A DNA stretch of 64,000 nucleotides from M30B80 sp965656935. Lineage in GTDB: Bacteria > Pseudomonadota > Alphaproteobacteria > Rhodobacterales > Rhodobacteraceae. This document shows positions 1 through 7,856 of this stretch, piece after piece; position 1 is the first letter of the stretch, and each line of letters opens with the position of its first letter. The stretch spans positions 4,112-68,111 of the forward strand of contig CBFHMG010000013.1 in assembly GCA_965656935.1 (NCBI GenBank), given 5' to 3'. Both the position numbers and the translations under genes were made by a program. A model generated the notes under the pieces. That model did not search any database. It saw only the letters and a list, made by a program, of their open reading frames with translations, and had not been told where the DNA came from.

Positions 1-1
1 G

Positions 2-3000
2 AGTTATTCCGAGGCTTTGACCAGCGCGCCGAGCTTCACCCTTGGCAATGTGGCAATGGTGCTGAGCGGGAGCGGCACAAGCTGGCAAGGCCGCGTCACT
101 TTGAGCGAGGCCGAGTTCTCAGATGGCCCTGCGCAATTTGCAGCAACAGGCGGGGCGGATGCGGCTGGCAATACCGTGCCTGATTATACGGGCGACAGCG
201 TCACCGTTGATTTCACGTCCCCCAACCTCTCGATTGATGCGATCCCCGCGACGCTTTCGGGGGCGTTAACCTTGACCATCCGTGCGGATGAAGCGGTCAC
301 AGGGCTTGGCTTGGATGATTTTGCCGTCATGGGGCCTGTCAGTCTTTCAAATCTTACTGGCGGGCCAACGCTGTTTAATGCGCTGCTGACACCCTCGGCA
401 GATGGGGCCTTTTCAGTCGGGATCGCGTCAGGTGCCGCGCAGGATACGGCGGGGAATACCTCTGGCGCGGTTTCAGCGGTGTCGGGATCGGTTGATATCT
501 CGGCGCCACGCGCCCTTTCGATCACCCGCAGCGCGCCGCTATCCGAGATCACCAATGCTGATACGCTGACATGGCAGGTGGGTTTCAGTGAAACGGTCTC
601 GCAAATCTCGGGCGATGATTTCACCCTGACGGGACGCACAGCAGCCCTCTCGGTGTCTGCCTCCAGCGGGGCGAGCGTGCTTGTCACCGCCTCGGGCGGC
701 AATTTGGTGGATGGCCCGGGCACCGTCTCGCTTGGCTTTGCAGGCGGGCAGGATATCGTGGACGCTGCTGGCAATGCATTGGATATAAACAGTCTTTCGA
801 CGCCTGCGGAAAGCTATTCCCTCGACAATACTGCCCCCGAGATCACATCTGTCAGCGTGACGCCCGCCAATGCAGGGCTTGGCCAAACCGTGACCGCAGC
901 GCTGACCCTGTCCGAGGATTTGGCGCAGCCCCCCGTGCTGCGATTGCAGGGCCAAGAGATGACGCTGTCGGGCGGGCCGCGAAGCTATTCGGGCCAGATC
1001 ACGGTGGGTAATCCGCTGTCAACGGGCGTGGCCGCCTTGAGCATCACAGGCGGCGCGGATGCGGCGGGCAATGCGCTGGTCGTTTCAGAGGGGCTGCCAA
1101 GCATCGATATCGATACCGAGGCCCCGTTGCCACGGCTTACGGCCATCACGCCATCCCCGACCAATGCCGCGCAGATCGTGTTGGAGGTGGATTTTGGCGA
1201 AGCAGTCACAGGGTTTGAGGTCAGCGATGTCTCGGCTGTGCTTGGGTCCGCGAGCTTGCCTGTGACGATCACTCCCTTAAGTGGTGAGCGGTATCGGTTG
1301 ACCCTTGATATGGCGGGTGCGGTGGGCGCAACGGGCAGTGTTTCGGTCTCCATCGCGGCGGGAGCGGCACAAGATCTTGCAGGCAATCCCAGTGGGGCAA
1401 GCGCGGTGGCAAGCCTGTCCTATGACGCGCAACCGCCTGAGGTGAGCCTGTCGTCCACCACGCCTGCAAGCTTTGCAACAGGTCTGCTGGAGGCGCGGAT
1501 CGGCGTCAGCGAACCTGTGGAGGGCCTGTTGGCGGCGGCCTCCTCGCTGGTGATCGGGAATGGCACGATTGAGGGGGCGAGCCTTGCAAATGCTCAGGAA
1601 TCGATCCTGACGATCCGCCCCACCTCAAGCGGGCAGGTCACGCTTGCGGTGCCGTCGGGCTGGGTGTCGGACGCGCTTGGCAACGCGTCCACTAGCACGC
1701 CGAGCCTCTCGCGTAGTTACGAGCCTGATTTGAGCGCGCCGCAGGTTGTCTCCTTCCTCAGGGCAGGTGGCGCGCCCGCTGTGACCAATGCCGATACTCT
1801 GACATGGCGGATTACCTTCTCCGAAGAGATCACGGGGCTCACGGCGAATGATTTCACCCTGACCCCCGCAATCGCCACGCTTTCGCTGTCAGGCCAAGGG
1901 GCGGATTGGGCCGAGATCACGGCTTCGGGGGGCAGCTTGGCCAATGATAACGGCACGCTTGGGATCGCTTTGCGGTCTGGGGCTGGCCTTACTGATCTGG
2001 CGGGAAATGGCGTGACGGGCCCTGCCACAGGCGAGAGCTATGAGTTGGACAATACCGCGCCCACGCTTGTCTCGACCAGTTTGACCACAGGCCCTGTCAG
2101 GCAGGGTGATCTTGTGCGTGCGACGCTGAGTTTCTCGGAGAATCTCTTAGCCCCGCCTGTGCTGCGATTGGGCGGGGTGGCGATGTCGGTCAGTGGCTCG
2201 GGGTCGCAATTCACGGGCGAGCTGACAATCGGGGCCAGTGCGCCCAATGCGGGCGGCGCCGCTTTGAGCATCGAGGCGGTGAGCGACCTTCTGGGGCAAA
2301 GTGCCAACCTCTTTTCCAATCTCCCAAGCATCGAGATTGACCGCAGCGCGCCTGTGGCAAATTTCGCTGCGATGCCTACCGAGGTGACGGGGCCCTTTGA
2401 TCTGGCCCTTGGCTTCACTGAGAGCGTCACGGGGTTGGAGATGGCTGATTTCGATTTGACCAATCTCCAGCTCACGGGCCTTTCTGGCGCGGGGCAGAGC
2501 TATACCCTGTCGCTTGCGCCGATCACTTCGGGCCCCGTCGCGGTGGCGTTGCGCGAGGGGGCCGTGCAGGACGCGGCAGGCAATGCCAACCCTGCGGGGG
2601 CAAGTGCAAGTTCGAGCGCTGATCTGACAGGGCCGAGCGTGACGCTGAGCGGTGTCGCCAGCTTTCCTGGTCAGAGCTATAGCGTAACTGTAGCCTTCGC
2701 CACGCCTGTGACGGGGTTGGAGATATCCGATTTCGATGTGAGCGCTGCGCAAGTAAACGGTCTGAGCGGGTCGGGCGCGGATTACACTTTGACAGTGACG
2801 CCGTCTGATTACGCGCATGACGTTTCGCTGCGCCAAGGGGCGGCGGTTGATCAGGCGGGGCGGGCCTCATTGGCATCGAACACGCTCGCCAATACGCCCG
2901 ATGGCACGCAACCAAGCGCCAGTTTTACAGCCCCTGCGCAGGCTTTGGCACCTGATCAAAGTCATTCGATCGCCTTGAGTTTCAGTGAGGCGGTTGAGGG

Positions 3001-4261
3001 GCTTGGACTTGATGATTTCACAATCACCAATGGCACGCTCGACGGGGTAAGTGGCGCAGGCACAAGCTGGAGCGTGGCCTTCACGCCCGATGGTGCGGGT
3101 GATCTGGTATTGAACTTGTTGGCGGGGGCCGCACGCGATGTTTCGGGCGAGGCGAGCCAGACCGCATCCCTTACTGTTTCCATGACAGGGCAGAGCCAGA
3201 CATCATCAGGCGAGACGCAAGGCGGGGGCACATCATCTTCAAGCTCGGAGAGCGAGGGCGATGAGACAAGCCCCGAGACGGAAACCACAGATAGCGGGGC
3301 GGGCACGACCACTAATTCTGCCCCGCCCGCGCAAAGTACGCCATCCCCAAGCGGTCAGATGGTCTCGGATTTCATGCAATTTAGAACGCGCTCATTCGTG
3401 CAGATGCAGCCCAATGTGACGCCATTTTTGCAAAATACGGCCACGGGCGTGTTCCGTGCCAATGTCAGGCAAGGGCTCGGCACGCTTGATTTCGCGACAG
3501 CAGGGCGGGGGCCTGTTTGGGCAACTTTGCAAGGTGTCCTATCCGAAGATGATCAAAGCTCATCGGATTTTGTCTTGGCGGCCTTTGGCACGCATCGTCC
3601 CGTTCTGGATCGTGGAATTCTGGGCGTCATGCTGCAATTCGATCATGCCGAGACCGTCACAAATACGGGCGCGGTTGCGACGGGGCGGGGTTGGATGGCG
3701 GGCCCCTATTTCGCCACAAGCCTGCGCGACCAACCCCTCTATCTCAGCGGGCGGCTGCTCTATGGCCAATCCGATAACACGCTGTCCCCGACGGGGACCT
3801 TTCGCGACAGTTTTGATGGCATCCGCTGGCTGGCTATGCTGGCCTTGCAGGGCAGGGCGGAGCTTGGGACGACAGCCCTGATCCCGCGGCTTGGGTTTAG
3901 CCAGTTTATCGATCAGCAAGAGGCCTATATCGACGGGTTCGGCGCGATGGTTCCTGATCAGGAGATCACCCAAACCGAGGTCGATCTGGGCCTGTCCTTG
4001 GAACATGGGTTCGAGATGCGGCGGGGCGATCTGACCATTGAATGGGGCGCATCGGGGATATGGACCTCCCTTGAGGCAGATGGGGCCGCGACCCTTTATC
4101 TGGCCGATCGCGAAGGCGGGCGCGCGCGGCTCAATCTGGGGGCCTCCTATCAATCCGATGGCGGGCTCTCGGCGCGCGTGATGACCACGCTGGATGGTCT
4201 GGGCGCGCGGCGTGATTTCCGCGCCTATGGGCTTGAGGTCTCGATCCAATTCGAATTTTAG
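2..4261 (+). CDS. Giant Ig-like repeat protein with C-terminal autotransporter-type barrel, 5' end missing
   Basis: The reading frame is open from the first bases, so the gene starts upstream of the window and about 1419 residues are visible. From roughly nt 200 to 3180 it consists of about ten repeats of 90-110 residues. Each opens with a short D-x-x-AP or D-x-x-xP motif (DNTAP, DTEAP, DRSAP) and carries a 'FSE.VTGL...DF' stretch, as in bacterial Ig-like (Big) domains. A Ser/Thr/Glu-rich linker follows at about nt 3187-3350. The last ~280 residues alternate polar and hydrophobic positions with many Gly and aromatic residues and end in phenylalanine (IQFEF), as outer-membrane beta barrels do. 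I infer a surface-displayed or secreted adhesin-like autotransporter. The signal peptide would lie outside the window. The ligand is unknown. Confidence 0.8.
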   Translation, partial: SYSEALTSAPSFTLGNVAMVLSGSGTSWQGRVTLSEAEFSDGPAQFAATGGADAAGNTVPDYTGDSVTVDFTSPNLSIDAIPATLSGALTLTIRADEAVTGLGLDDFAVMGPVSLSNLTGGPTLFNALLTPSADGAFSVGIASGAAQDTAGNTSGAVSAVSGSVDISAPRALSITRSAPLSEITNADTLTWQVGFSETVSQISGDDFTLTGRTAALSVSASSGASVLVTASGGNLVDGPGTVSLGFAGGQDIVDAAGNALDINSLSTPAESYSLDNTAPEITSVSVTPANAGLGQTVTAALTLSEDLAQPPVLRLQGQEMTLSGGPRSYSGQITVGNPLSTGVAALSITGGADAAGNALVVSEGLPSIDIDTEAPLPRLTAITPSPTNAAQIVLEVDFGEAVTGFEVSDVSAVLGSASLPVTITPLSGERYRLTLDMAGAVGATGSVSVSIAAGAAQDLAGNPSGASAVASLSYDAQPPEVSLSSTTPASFATGLLEARIGVSEPVEGLLAAASSLVIGNGTIEGASLANAQESILTIRPTSSGQVTLAVPSGWVSDALGNASTSTPSLSRSYEPDLSAPQVVSFLRAGGAPAVTNADTLTWRITFSEEITGLTANDFTLTPAIATLSLSGQGADWAEITASGGSLANDNGTLGIALRSGAGLTDLAGNGVTGPATGESYELDNTAPTLVSTSLTTGPVRQGDLVRATLSFSENLLAPPVLRLGGVAMSVSGSGSQFTGELTIGASAPNAGGAALSIEAVSDLLGQSANLFSNLPSIEIDRSAPVANFAAMPTEVTGPFDLALGFTESVTGLEMADFDLTNLQLTGLSGAGQSYTLSLAPITSGPVAVALREGAVQDAAGNANPAGASASSSADLTGPSVTLSGVASFPGQSYSVTVAFATPVTGLEISDFDVSAAQVNGLSGSGADYTLTVTPSDYAHDVSLRQGAAVDQAGRASLASNTLANTPDGTQPSASFTAPAQALAPDQSHSIALSFSEAVEGLGLDDFTITNGTLDGVSGAGTSWSVAFTPDGAGDLVLNLLAGAARDVSGEASQTASLTVSMTGQSQTSSGETQGGGTSSSSSESEGDETSPETETTDSGAGTTTNSAPPAQSTPSPSGQMVSDFMQFRTRSFVQMQPNVTPFLQNTATGVFRANVRQGLGTLDFATAGRGPVWATLQGVLSEDDQSSSDFVLAAFGTHRPVLDRGILGVMLQFDHAETVTNTGAVATGRGWMAGPYFATSLRDQPLYLSGRLLYGQSDNTLSPTGTFRDSFDGIRWLAMLALQGRAELGTTALIPRLGFSQFIDQQEAYIDGFGAMVPDQEITQTEVDLGLSLEHGFEMRRGDLTIEWGASGIWTSLEADGAATLYLADREGGRARLNLGASYQSDGGLSARVMTTLDGLGARRDFRAYGLEVSIQFEF

Positions 4262-4349
4262 CGAATTCGCGGGAAAGGGGCGGGCCGCTTTAACCCAATC
4301 TTGGGGTTTCTCCGTCATCGCTTGTTGCAGCAGCAATGCGGAGATCAGG

Positions 4350-4847
4350 ATGAGTATGAACGCCCCAATCAAGGATGTGACGCGGCATGATTTCGTGTCG
4401 AATTATCTGGAATCCCTATCCATGGTGGAGCGGCTTCATCGTCTCCTTCTGGATGTGATCAAGGATGAATTCGAACGGCTTGGCCATTTGGATTTGAACT
4501 CGGTTCAGGCGCTTTTGCTGTTCAATATCGGCGATCACGAGGTCACGGCGGGCGAATTGAAATCGCGTGGTTATTATCAGGGCTCCAACGTATCCTATAA
4601 TCTTAAGAAGCTGGTGGATATGGGCTATATGCACCATCAACGCTGCGAGATTGACCGCCGCTCGGTGCGCGTCAGGCTGACCGAAAAGGGCCGCGAGGTG
4701 CGCGATGTGGTGCGTGATCTTTTCGCGCGTCATGCGCAGGGTCTGGCGGAAAAGGGGGTTCTGGGCCCCGCTGGTGTGGGCCAGATCAACCATTCGCTCA
4801 AACGGCTGGAGCGCTATTGGACCGATCAAATCCGCTATATCTATTAA
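4350..4847 (+). CDS. MarR/winged-helix transcriptional regulator (LdtR-like)
   Basis: A 165-residue protein with a winged-helix core: 'LNSVQALLLFNIGD', then 'GELKSRGYYQGSNVSYNLKKLVDMGY' as the recognition region, then a basic wing (DRRSVRVRLTEKG). This matches MarR-type regulators, and the layout resembles alphaproteobacterial LdtR, which controls cell-wall L,D-transpeptidases. The LdtR link is from memory and uncertain. The frame is open further upstream, but the ATG at 4350 has GGAG six bases before it and fits the family N-terminus; the ATG at 4356 is the alternative. The gene stands alone and converges on ccmG with only 7 bases between them. Targets cannot be read from the sequence. Confidence 0.75.
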   Translation: MSMNAPIKDVTRHDFVSNYLESLSMVERLHRLLLDVIKDEFERLGHLDLNSVQALLLFNIGDHEVTAGELKSRGYYQGSNVSYNLKKLVDMGYMHHQRCEIDRRSVRVRLTEKGREVRDVVRDLFARHAQGLAEKGVLGPAGVGQINHSLKRLERYWTDQIRYIY

Positions 4848-4854
4848 GGCAGGG

Positions 4855-5445
4855 TCAGCCTTCAGTGCCTGCCGCAATCGGGGCCAAGCTATAACCCGCC
4901 TCGGCCAAGCTGGGGATCACCTGATTGTCGAGCACACGGCTCGTGATCGGCCCTCGGAAATGGTACACGACAACGCCGTCATCATTGACAAAGAAGGTCT
5001 CGGGCATCGCAACAACCCCCCAATCGCGCCCGTTTCGCGCCTCAAGGTCTTGGCCGATCCGGTCATAGGGATTGCCAAGTTCCTCAAGGAAAGACAGCGC
5101 CTGATTGGTTTGATCGCGGTAATTCACCCCGAAAAGCGGGTTTCCGGCTTCGGCCAATGCGGTCAGTGTCGGATGCTCGGCCCGACAGGGCGGGCACCAT
5201 GATGCGAAGAAATTGACGATGACCAGACCATTGCCTTCGAGATCCGCGCGGGACAGCAGATCGGTATCGCCCAATTGCGTCAATTCCAGCGGTGGGGCAT
5301 CGCGGCCCTCTCGGGTTGAGGGCAGGGCTTGGGTGTCGACACCTTGCTGCAGGCCGGATTGATTATTCATCAATTGCACGCCCGCAATGCCGAAAAAACC
5401 CAGCGTTACAATCAGCGGGACCATCATCAGCCAATTTATTTTCAT
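4855..5445 (-). CDS. ccmG: CcmG/DsbE thiol:disulfide interchange protein
   Basis: Periplasmic membrane-anchored thioredoxin-like protein that keeps apocytochrome c haem-binding cysteines reduced during cytochrome c maturation. The 196 residues start with one membrane anchor (residues ~5-25). The redox site WCPPC sits in 'FFASWCPPCRAEHP' at about residue 78, followed by the cis-Pro region 'VVAMPETFFVNDDG', typical of CcmG. It is the last gene of ccmABCDG and its ATG overlaps the ccmD stop (ATGA). Length and motifs are normal for the family. Confidence 0.95.
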   Translation of the reverse strand: MKINWLMMVPLIVTLGFFGIAGVQLMNNQSGLQQGVDTQALPSTREGRDAPPLELTQLGDTDLLSRADLEGNGLVIVNFFASWCPPCRAEHPTLTALAEAGNPLFGVNYRDQTNQALSFLEELGNPYDRIGQDLEARNGRDWGVVAMPETFFVNDDGVVVYHFRGPITSRVLDNQVIPSLAEAGYSLAPIAAGTEG

Positions 5446-5597
5446 GAGGATTTGCCCCGCCGCGCTTCGACCTCGGTCAGCGCTTGGCGCACGCGGCGCG
5501 CTTTCCAGACCGATCCTGCCACAAGGGCCATCAGCAAAAAGATGGTGCCCGCATAGGCCGAGAGAACTTCGGCTGCATATTGTCCCAAATCCGGCAT
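5442..5597 (-). CDS. ccmD: Heme exporter protein CcmD
   Basis: A 51-residue protein with one membrane helix (residues ~15-33, 'AGTIFLLMALVAG') and a basic cytoplasmic tail (KARRVRQALTEVEARRG), the usual form of CcmD, which helps release holo-CcmE from the CcmABC complex. I chose the ATG at 5597 rather than the longer open frame because it overlaps the ccmC stop (TGATG) and gives the family length. It overlaps ccmG by four bases. Identification rests on size, topology and position between ccmC and ccmG. Confidence 0.88.
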   Translation of the reverse strand: MPDLGQYAAEVLSAYAGTIFLLMALVAGSVWKARRVRQALTEVEARRGKSS

Positions 5598-6325
5598 CAC
5601 GCCATCCTTTCCTGCGCGATCAAAGCCTGCAAACGGCGGGCGCGAATTTCGGTGCGTGTGCGGTAAAGGACCAATGCGACGAACATCAGCCCGAAGCCGA
5701 TAATGCACAACCATAGCGGATAGGCGAAGACATCGGCCACGTTTTCTTCGGCATCCATCGACAGCGACGCGCCTTGATGCAGGCCTTGGTTCCAGAACAA
5801 GATGGCATAGCGCGAAATCACCGCAAAGACGGTGCCCACAAGGCAGAGCACGGCTGTCAGGTCGGCGGCGGAATCGGGGTTATCGATCGCCTCCCACAGC
5901 GCGATATAGCCAAGATAGAACAGGAACAGCACAAGAAAGGCCGTCAATCTCGGGTCCCATTCCCACCATGTGCCCCACATCGGCTGGCCCCAAACAGCGC
6001 CCGTATAAAGCCCGATCAGCGTGAAAATCATGCCCACTGGCGCGGCCGCTTTGGCGGCCAGCGCACTGACATGATGGCGGCGGATCACCCAGATCAGCGA
6101 GGCCACAAGCATCATGAACCACGCACTTGATCCCATGATCGCGGCGGGGACATGGATATAGATGATTTTGACGGTGGAGCCTTGGCGGAAATCATTGGGC
6201 GTGAAGAAAAAGCCCCAAACCAGCCCGACCACTATGCAAATAGCGGCCAAACCCGCCACCCAAGGCAGCAGTTTGCCCGAGACGGACATGAATTTTCGAG
6301 GATTTGCATATTCCCACATCGACAT
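5597..6325 (-). CDS. ccmC: Heme ABC transporter permease CcmC
   Basis: Integral membrane protein of 242 residues with about six membrane helices. It presents haem to the chaperone CcmE in the periplasm. The tryptophan-rich haem-handling motif 'GTWWEWDPRLT' is at about residues 124-134, and conserved histidines flank it ('IYIHVPAA' near residue 61). The start at 6325 gives 'MSMWEYANP', as in alphaproteobacterial CcmC; the longer open frame upstream runs into ccmB and is not used. There is a 56-base gap after ccmB and a one-base overlap with ccmD. Confidence 0.95.
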   Translation of the reverse strand: MSMWEYANPRKFMSVSGKLLPWVAGLAAICIVVGLVWGFFFTPNDFRQGSTVKIIYIHVPAAIMGSSAWFMMLVASLIWVIRRHHVSALAAKAAAPVGMIFTLIGLYTGAVWGQPMWGTWWEWDPRLTAFLVLFLFYLGYIALWEAIDNPDSAADLTAVLCLVGTVFAVISRYAILFWNQGLHQGASLSMDAEENVADVFAYPLWLCIIGFGLMFVALVLYRTRTEIRARRLQALIAQERMA

Positions 6326-6381
6326 GAGCGCGAACCTAACTAGGCTTGAAGGGGCAAACAAGATGTCATGGGCCGCATGCT

Positions 6382-7038
6382 CTAGCGCAGATTGACGCGG
6401 AGCGCGCTTGCCGCCGCAAAGGGCAGCGCCGCGATGCTGATCAGCGTAATCCCCCCCAGCATGGCCAAGGGTGTCAGCGCATCCGCGCCTTGCGCGCCGC
6501 GCGTGACAACAAGTGCGCCAAACAGCAGCGTGGGCACGTAAAGCGGCAGCACCAGAAGCGAGAGCAGCAATCCCCCCCGCCTGATCCCCACGGTCAGCGC
6601 CGCGCCGAATGTGCCGATGGCCGACAGCGCGGGCGTGCCTGCCAGCAGCGAGGCGATTAGCCAAAGGTATCCGTTTGAGGGCAGGTTCAGCAAAATGCCC
6701 AGAACGGGGGCCAGTGCCACCAGCGGCAGGCCTGTGGTCAGCCAATGCGCCAGTGCCTTGATCGCAGCGACGCCCTCCAGCGGCAAAGGCGAGGTTGCCA
6801 AGAGATCAAGCGAGCCATCCTCCCAATCCAACTGGAACACACGGTCGAGCGAGAGGAGGCAGGCCAAAAGCGCGCCGATCCACAGGATGCCCGGCGCAAT
6901 TTGCGACAGGATGTCTGTTTCGGGGCCAACGCCGAAGGGTACCAATACGGTCACGATGAGGAAAAATGCCAGCGCAAGGCCAAAGCCACCGCCTGCCTTG
7001 ATCGCCAAGGCGAGATCGCGTTTGAGAAGCCCGATCAT
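6382..7038 (-). CDS. ccmB: Heme exporter protein CcmB
   Basis: A 218-residue membrane protein with about six hydrophobic helices, the permease partner of CcmA in the CcmABC complex of system I cytochrome c maturation. The family region 'LLACLLSLDRVFQLDWEDGSLDLL' begins near residue 57, and 'PLYVPTLLFGALV' follows near the end. Its ATG overlaps the ccmA stop as ATGA, so the two are translationally coupled. Length is normal. Confidence 0.94.
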   Translation of the reverse strand: MIGLLKRDLALAIKAGGGFGLALAFFLIVTVLVPFGVGPETDILSQIAPGILWIGALLACLLSLDRVFQLDWEDGSLDLLATSPLPLEGVAAIKALAHWLTTGLPLVALAPVLGILLNLPSNGYLWLIASLLAGTPALSAIGTFGAALTVGIRRGGLLLSLLVLPLYVPTLLFGALVVTRGAQGADALTPLAMLGGITLISIAALPFAAASALRVNLR

Positions 7039-7658
7039 AAAAACCCCTCGCCTGCAAAAGGGTCATTATCGGCCAGTTTCTTGGCGATAAAGGGCATGAC
7101 ATCCAAGCTGCGCGCATTCGGAAGCCCTAGATCGATATGGGTGGCGATCAGCGCCGCGCCGCCCTCGGCCAGATGGGTTTTCACCGCAGTGGCAAAGCGC
7201 GCGACATTCTCGGTATCAAGCGAAACGGTGGGTTCATCCAGACACCAGACAGGCCGCCCCGTGACCAGAAGGCGAGCAAGGCTCAGGCGGCGTTTCTGGC
7301 CCGCGCTCATTTCGCCTGCGCGCCGTGTCAGCAAAGGGGCAAGGTCAAAGGCCGCGACCGCCTTGTCGATGGAGCGGGTGCCAAAGACCTCGGCCCAGAA
7401 GCGCAAATTCGCCTCGACGCTGAGTTGCGATTTGATGCCATCGGCATGGCCAGCATAGGCGATGCTCTCGGGGTCGGCCTCGATCTGCCCCGAAAGTGGC
7501 TCGGCGAGGCCCGCGATTGCCCGCAAAAGGGTTGTCTTGCCCGAGCCGTTCGGCCCGCGCAGCACCAGCGCCTCGCCCGCGTCGAGCGCGAAATTCACCT
7601 CGGCCAGAACCTGAACCGAGCCGCGCGCGCATGAAAGATTGTGAACTGCCAGCCTCAT
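7035..7658 (-). CDS. ccmA: Heme exporter ATP-binding protein CcmA
   Basis: ABC ATPase of 207 residues driving the CcmABC complex. Walker A 'GPNGSGKTTLLR', a degenerate signature 'MSAGQKRRLSLAR' and Walker B 'VWCLDEP' are visible, followed by the switch histidine in 'IATHID'. I chose the ATG at 7658 (MRLAVHNLSC); the extra 39 codons of open frame upstream do not look like CcmA and run into the promoter region shared with acnA. First gene of the minus-strand ccm operon. Confidence 0.94.
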   Translation of the reverse strand: MRLAVHNLSCARGSVQVLAEVNFALDAGEALVLRGPNGSGKTTLLRAIAGLAEPLSGQIEADPESIAYAGHADGIKSQLSVEANLRFWAEVFGTRSIDKAVAAFDLAPLLTRRAGEMSAGQKRRLSLARLLVTGRPVWCLDEPTVSLDTENVARFATAVKTHLAEGGAALIATHIDLGLPNARSLDVMPFIAKKLADNDPFAGEGFL

Positions 7659-7747
7659 TTCATCATGGCTAGCCGATTGCACCTGCCTTGGAAAGCGCCG
7701 ATGATGGGCGGTGAGGGGTGCTTTTTTCGGGCCTGCGACTAAATACA

Positions 7748-7763
7748 GTATGCAATTGCATAC
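7748..7763. promoter_or_regulatory. 16-bp perfect palindrome in the ccmA/acnA divergent region
   Basis: GTATGCAA followed directly by TTGCATAC is a perfect palindrome, 89 bases upstream of the ccmA start and 93 upstream of the acnA start. It sits in the only AT-rich stretch of this intergenic region, where a promoter would be expected. Both genes depend on iron (haem export, Fe-S aconitase), so an iron- or redox-responsive regulator is a reasonable guess. I cannot match it to a named consensus with confidence. Confidence 0.45.
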
Positions 7764-7856
7764 AAAAATTTCCATCTGCCCCTTGAACGACTCTCGTCAT
7801 GATGGCAAAGGCATGTGCAACACCAACCCGTTTCCACTGGATTGAGGGAGGCACAC

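Noticed and set aside
200..3180. Repetitive DNA considered as a CRISPR-like or satellite repeat
   Set aside because: The repetition is at protein level with about 300-base period and weak DNA identity; no short direct repeats with spacers.
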